The notes under the pieces: generated by a model
What the model saw: only the letters and a program-made list of their open reading frames with translations
Databases searched by the model: none
What the model was told of the DNA's origin: nothing
Made by a program: the position numbers and the translations under genes
Source: Eutreptiella sp. 'Long Island Sound 2002'
Lineage: Eukaryota; Euglenozoa; Euglenophyceae; Eutreptiales; Eutreptiaceae
Length of the DNA stretch: 64,000 bases
Direction of reading: 5' to 3'
Assembly (NCBI GenBank): GCA_964036045.1
Contig: OZ038382.1
Location: forward strand, 42,796,090 to 42,860,089
Shown here: in pieces, positions 63,719-64,000 of the stretch
Numbering within the stretch: position 1 is the stretch's first letter
How the letters are laid out: each line of letters begins with the position of its first letter

Positions 63719-64000
63719 AAGTGTGGTGATACTTGCCGACACAATATCTCAAAATTGAATTCGGGACTTTCTGTCAAGTTATTGCAGCTCCCCCTTCAGC
63801 GTTCCGGGAAGGCATTAGAAGAAAATTTAGAAGGGGCATGTTCCATATTTTTGCAAAAAAGTTTCATTTTGGTACGCCACATTTATTGGATTTTCAGGTT
63901 GCTGCGTGGTGGTTGGCTAGGCTGTACGCGTGCTTTCGTAAAGTGGCACCTTTCGCCCTACCCGTTGAAGTTTTCGCTCTGGTCCACTGCCACCACACAC
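63719..64000. repeat. Monomer 153, partial at the window edge
   Basis: The first 282 bases of a further monomer, consensus at the positions read, with T at unit 256. It is cut by the window and shows that the array continues to the right. Confidence 0.95.

Larger units (their letters stand above)
1..64000. repeat. Tandem satellite array, 418-bp monomer, about 152.7 copies
   Basis: The same 418-422 bp sequence recurs head-to-tail from the first base to the last, with no inverted copy, no unrelated insertion and no unique spacer. Monomers usually differ from the consensus at zero to three positions. Most length change comes from the (GC)n tract at unit positions 314-325 and the C run just before it. 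Such arrays are typical of eukaryotic centromeric, pericentromeric or subtelomeric heterochromatin; which of these applies cannot be decided because neither array edge is in the window. I do not recognise the family. It is not a 5S rDNA array, a telomere repeat or a CRISPR array. Monomer starts are given region by region in the entries below. Confidence 0.98.

Noticed and set aside
1-64000. Open frames of about 60-157 codons in almost every monomer on both strands
   Set aside because: They overlap one another in two plus-strand frames and on the minus strand. Many begin only at TTG or GTG. The frame shifts at every 418-bp step because 418 is not a multiple of three. Slippage in the GC tract and stop-creating changes (for example G170A) are tolerated, and no domain, codon bias or synonymous-site bias is visible.
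1-64000. 5S rRNA gene array
   Set aside because: The 300-500 bp unit size fits, but the monomer has no 120-base 5S coding region. GCGTGCTT at unit 210-217 resembles part of box A but lacks its surroundings and the other internal control elements.
1-64000. CRISPR array
   Set aside because: The repeated unit is over 400 bp with no variable spacers and no cas genes.
1-64000. Ribosomal intergenic spacer subrepeats
   Set aside because: A 64 kb stretch with no rRNA gene is much longer than an intergenic spacer, and no promoter-like or rRNA flank is present. It cannot be fully excluded without the array edges.
1-64000. Telomere-type repeats or subtelomeric junction
   Set aside because: No run of TTTAGGG, TTAGGG or a similar short telomeric motif is seen on either strand.
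1-64000. Transposable element or LTR insertion within the array
   Set aside because: Monomer starts step by 418-422 bp throughout; the only larger step (476 bp at 37740) is explained by an internal partial duplication.

Overview
The whole 64 kb window is one uninterrupted, head-to-tail tandem satellite array. I count 152 complete monomers plus a 282-base partial monomer at the right edge, all in the same orientation. The basic monomer is 418 bp. By size there are 97 monomers of 418 bp, 4 of 419, 38 of 420, 4 of 421, 8 of 422, and one of 476. I see no gene, RNA gene, transposon, CRISPR array or unique spacer. Every open frame here is a by-product of the repeat, for reasons given under rejected items. 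I number monomers 1 to 153 from base 1; this phase is arbitrary. Unit positions refer to the 418-bp monomer, with 5873-6290 as a consensus copy.

An array this long and homogeneous points to a eukaryotic chromosome, in centromeric, pericentromeric or subtelomeric/knob heterochromatin, assembled from long reads. Recurrent C-to-T and G-to-A changes at CpG suggest DNA that is or was methylated, as in plants or vertebrates. I do not recognise the family and cannot name the organism; a plant is my weak guess.

Each monomer has an AT-rich left half with a T5GCA5 palindrome. Its GC-rich right half holds a C-rich tract, an alternating (GC)6-8 tract, a TCG-rich tract and about nine GG dinucleotides spaced by 2-3 bases. 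The (GC)n tract and the C run before it account for most length variation.

Layout: 1-5872 irregular monomers; 5873-9220 a 4-monomer block present twice; 9221-14263 longer-tract monomers; 14264-21822 a higher-order repeat of 6, 5 and 6 monomers; 21823-22658 two consensus monomers; 22659-28526 a 7-monomer block twice; 28527-28944 a single monomer; 28945-33976 a 6-monomer block twice, nearly identical; 33977-37739 a subfamily with C at unit position 326; 37740-38215 an out-of-register recombinant monomer; 38216-48667 a mosaic of two subfamilies at unit position 256; 48668-52011 a pocket of divergent monomers; 52012-64000 a subfamily with C at unit position 137, including a 5-monomer block twice.

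Two domains stand out. In monomers 1-81 (1-33976) 49 of 81 differ from 418 bp. In monomers 82-152 (33977-63718) only 6 of 71 do. The window therefore records recent block duplication, unequal exchange and local conversion within one satellite family, and not a gene-based system.
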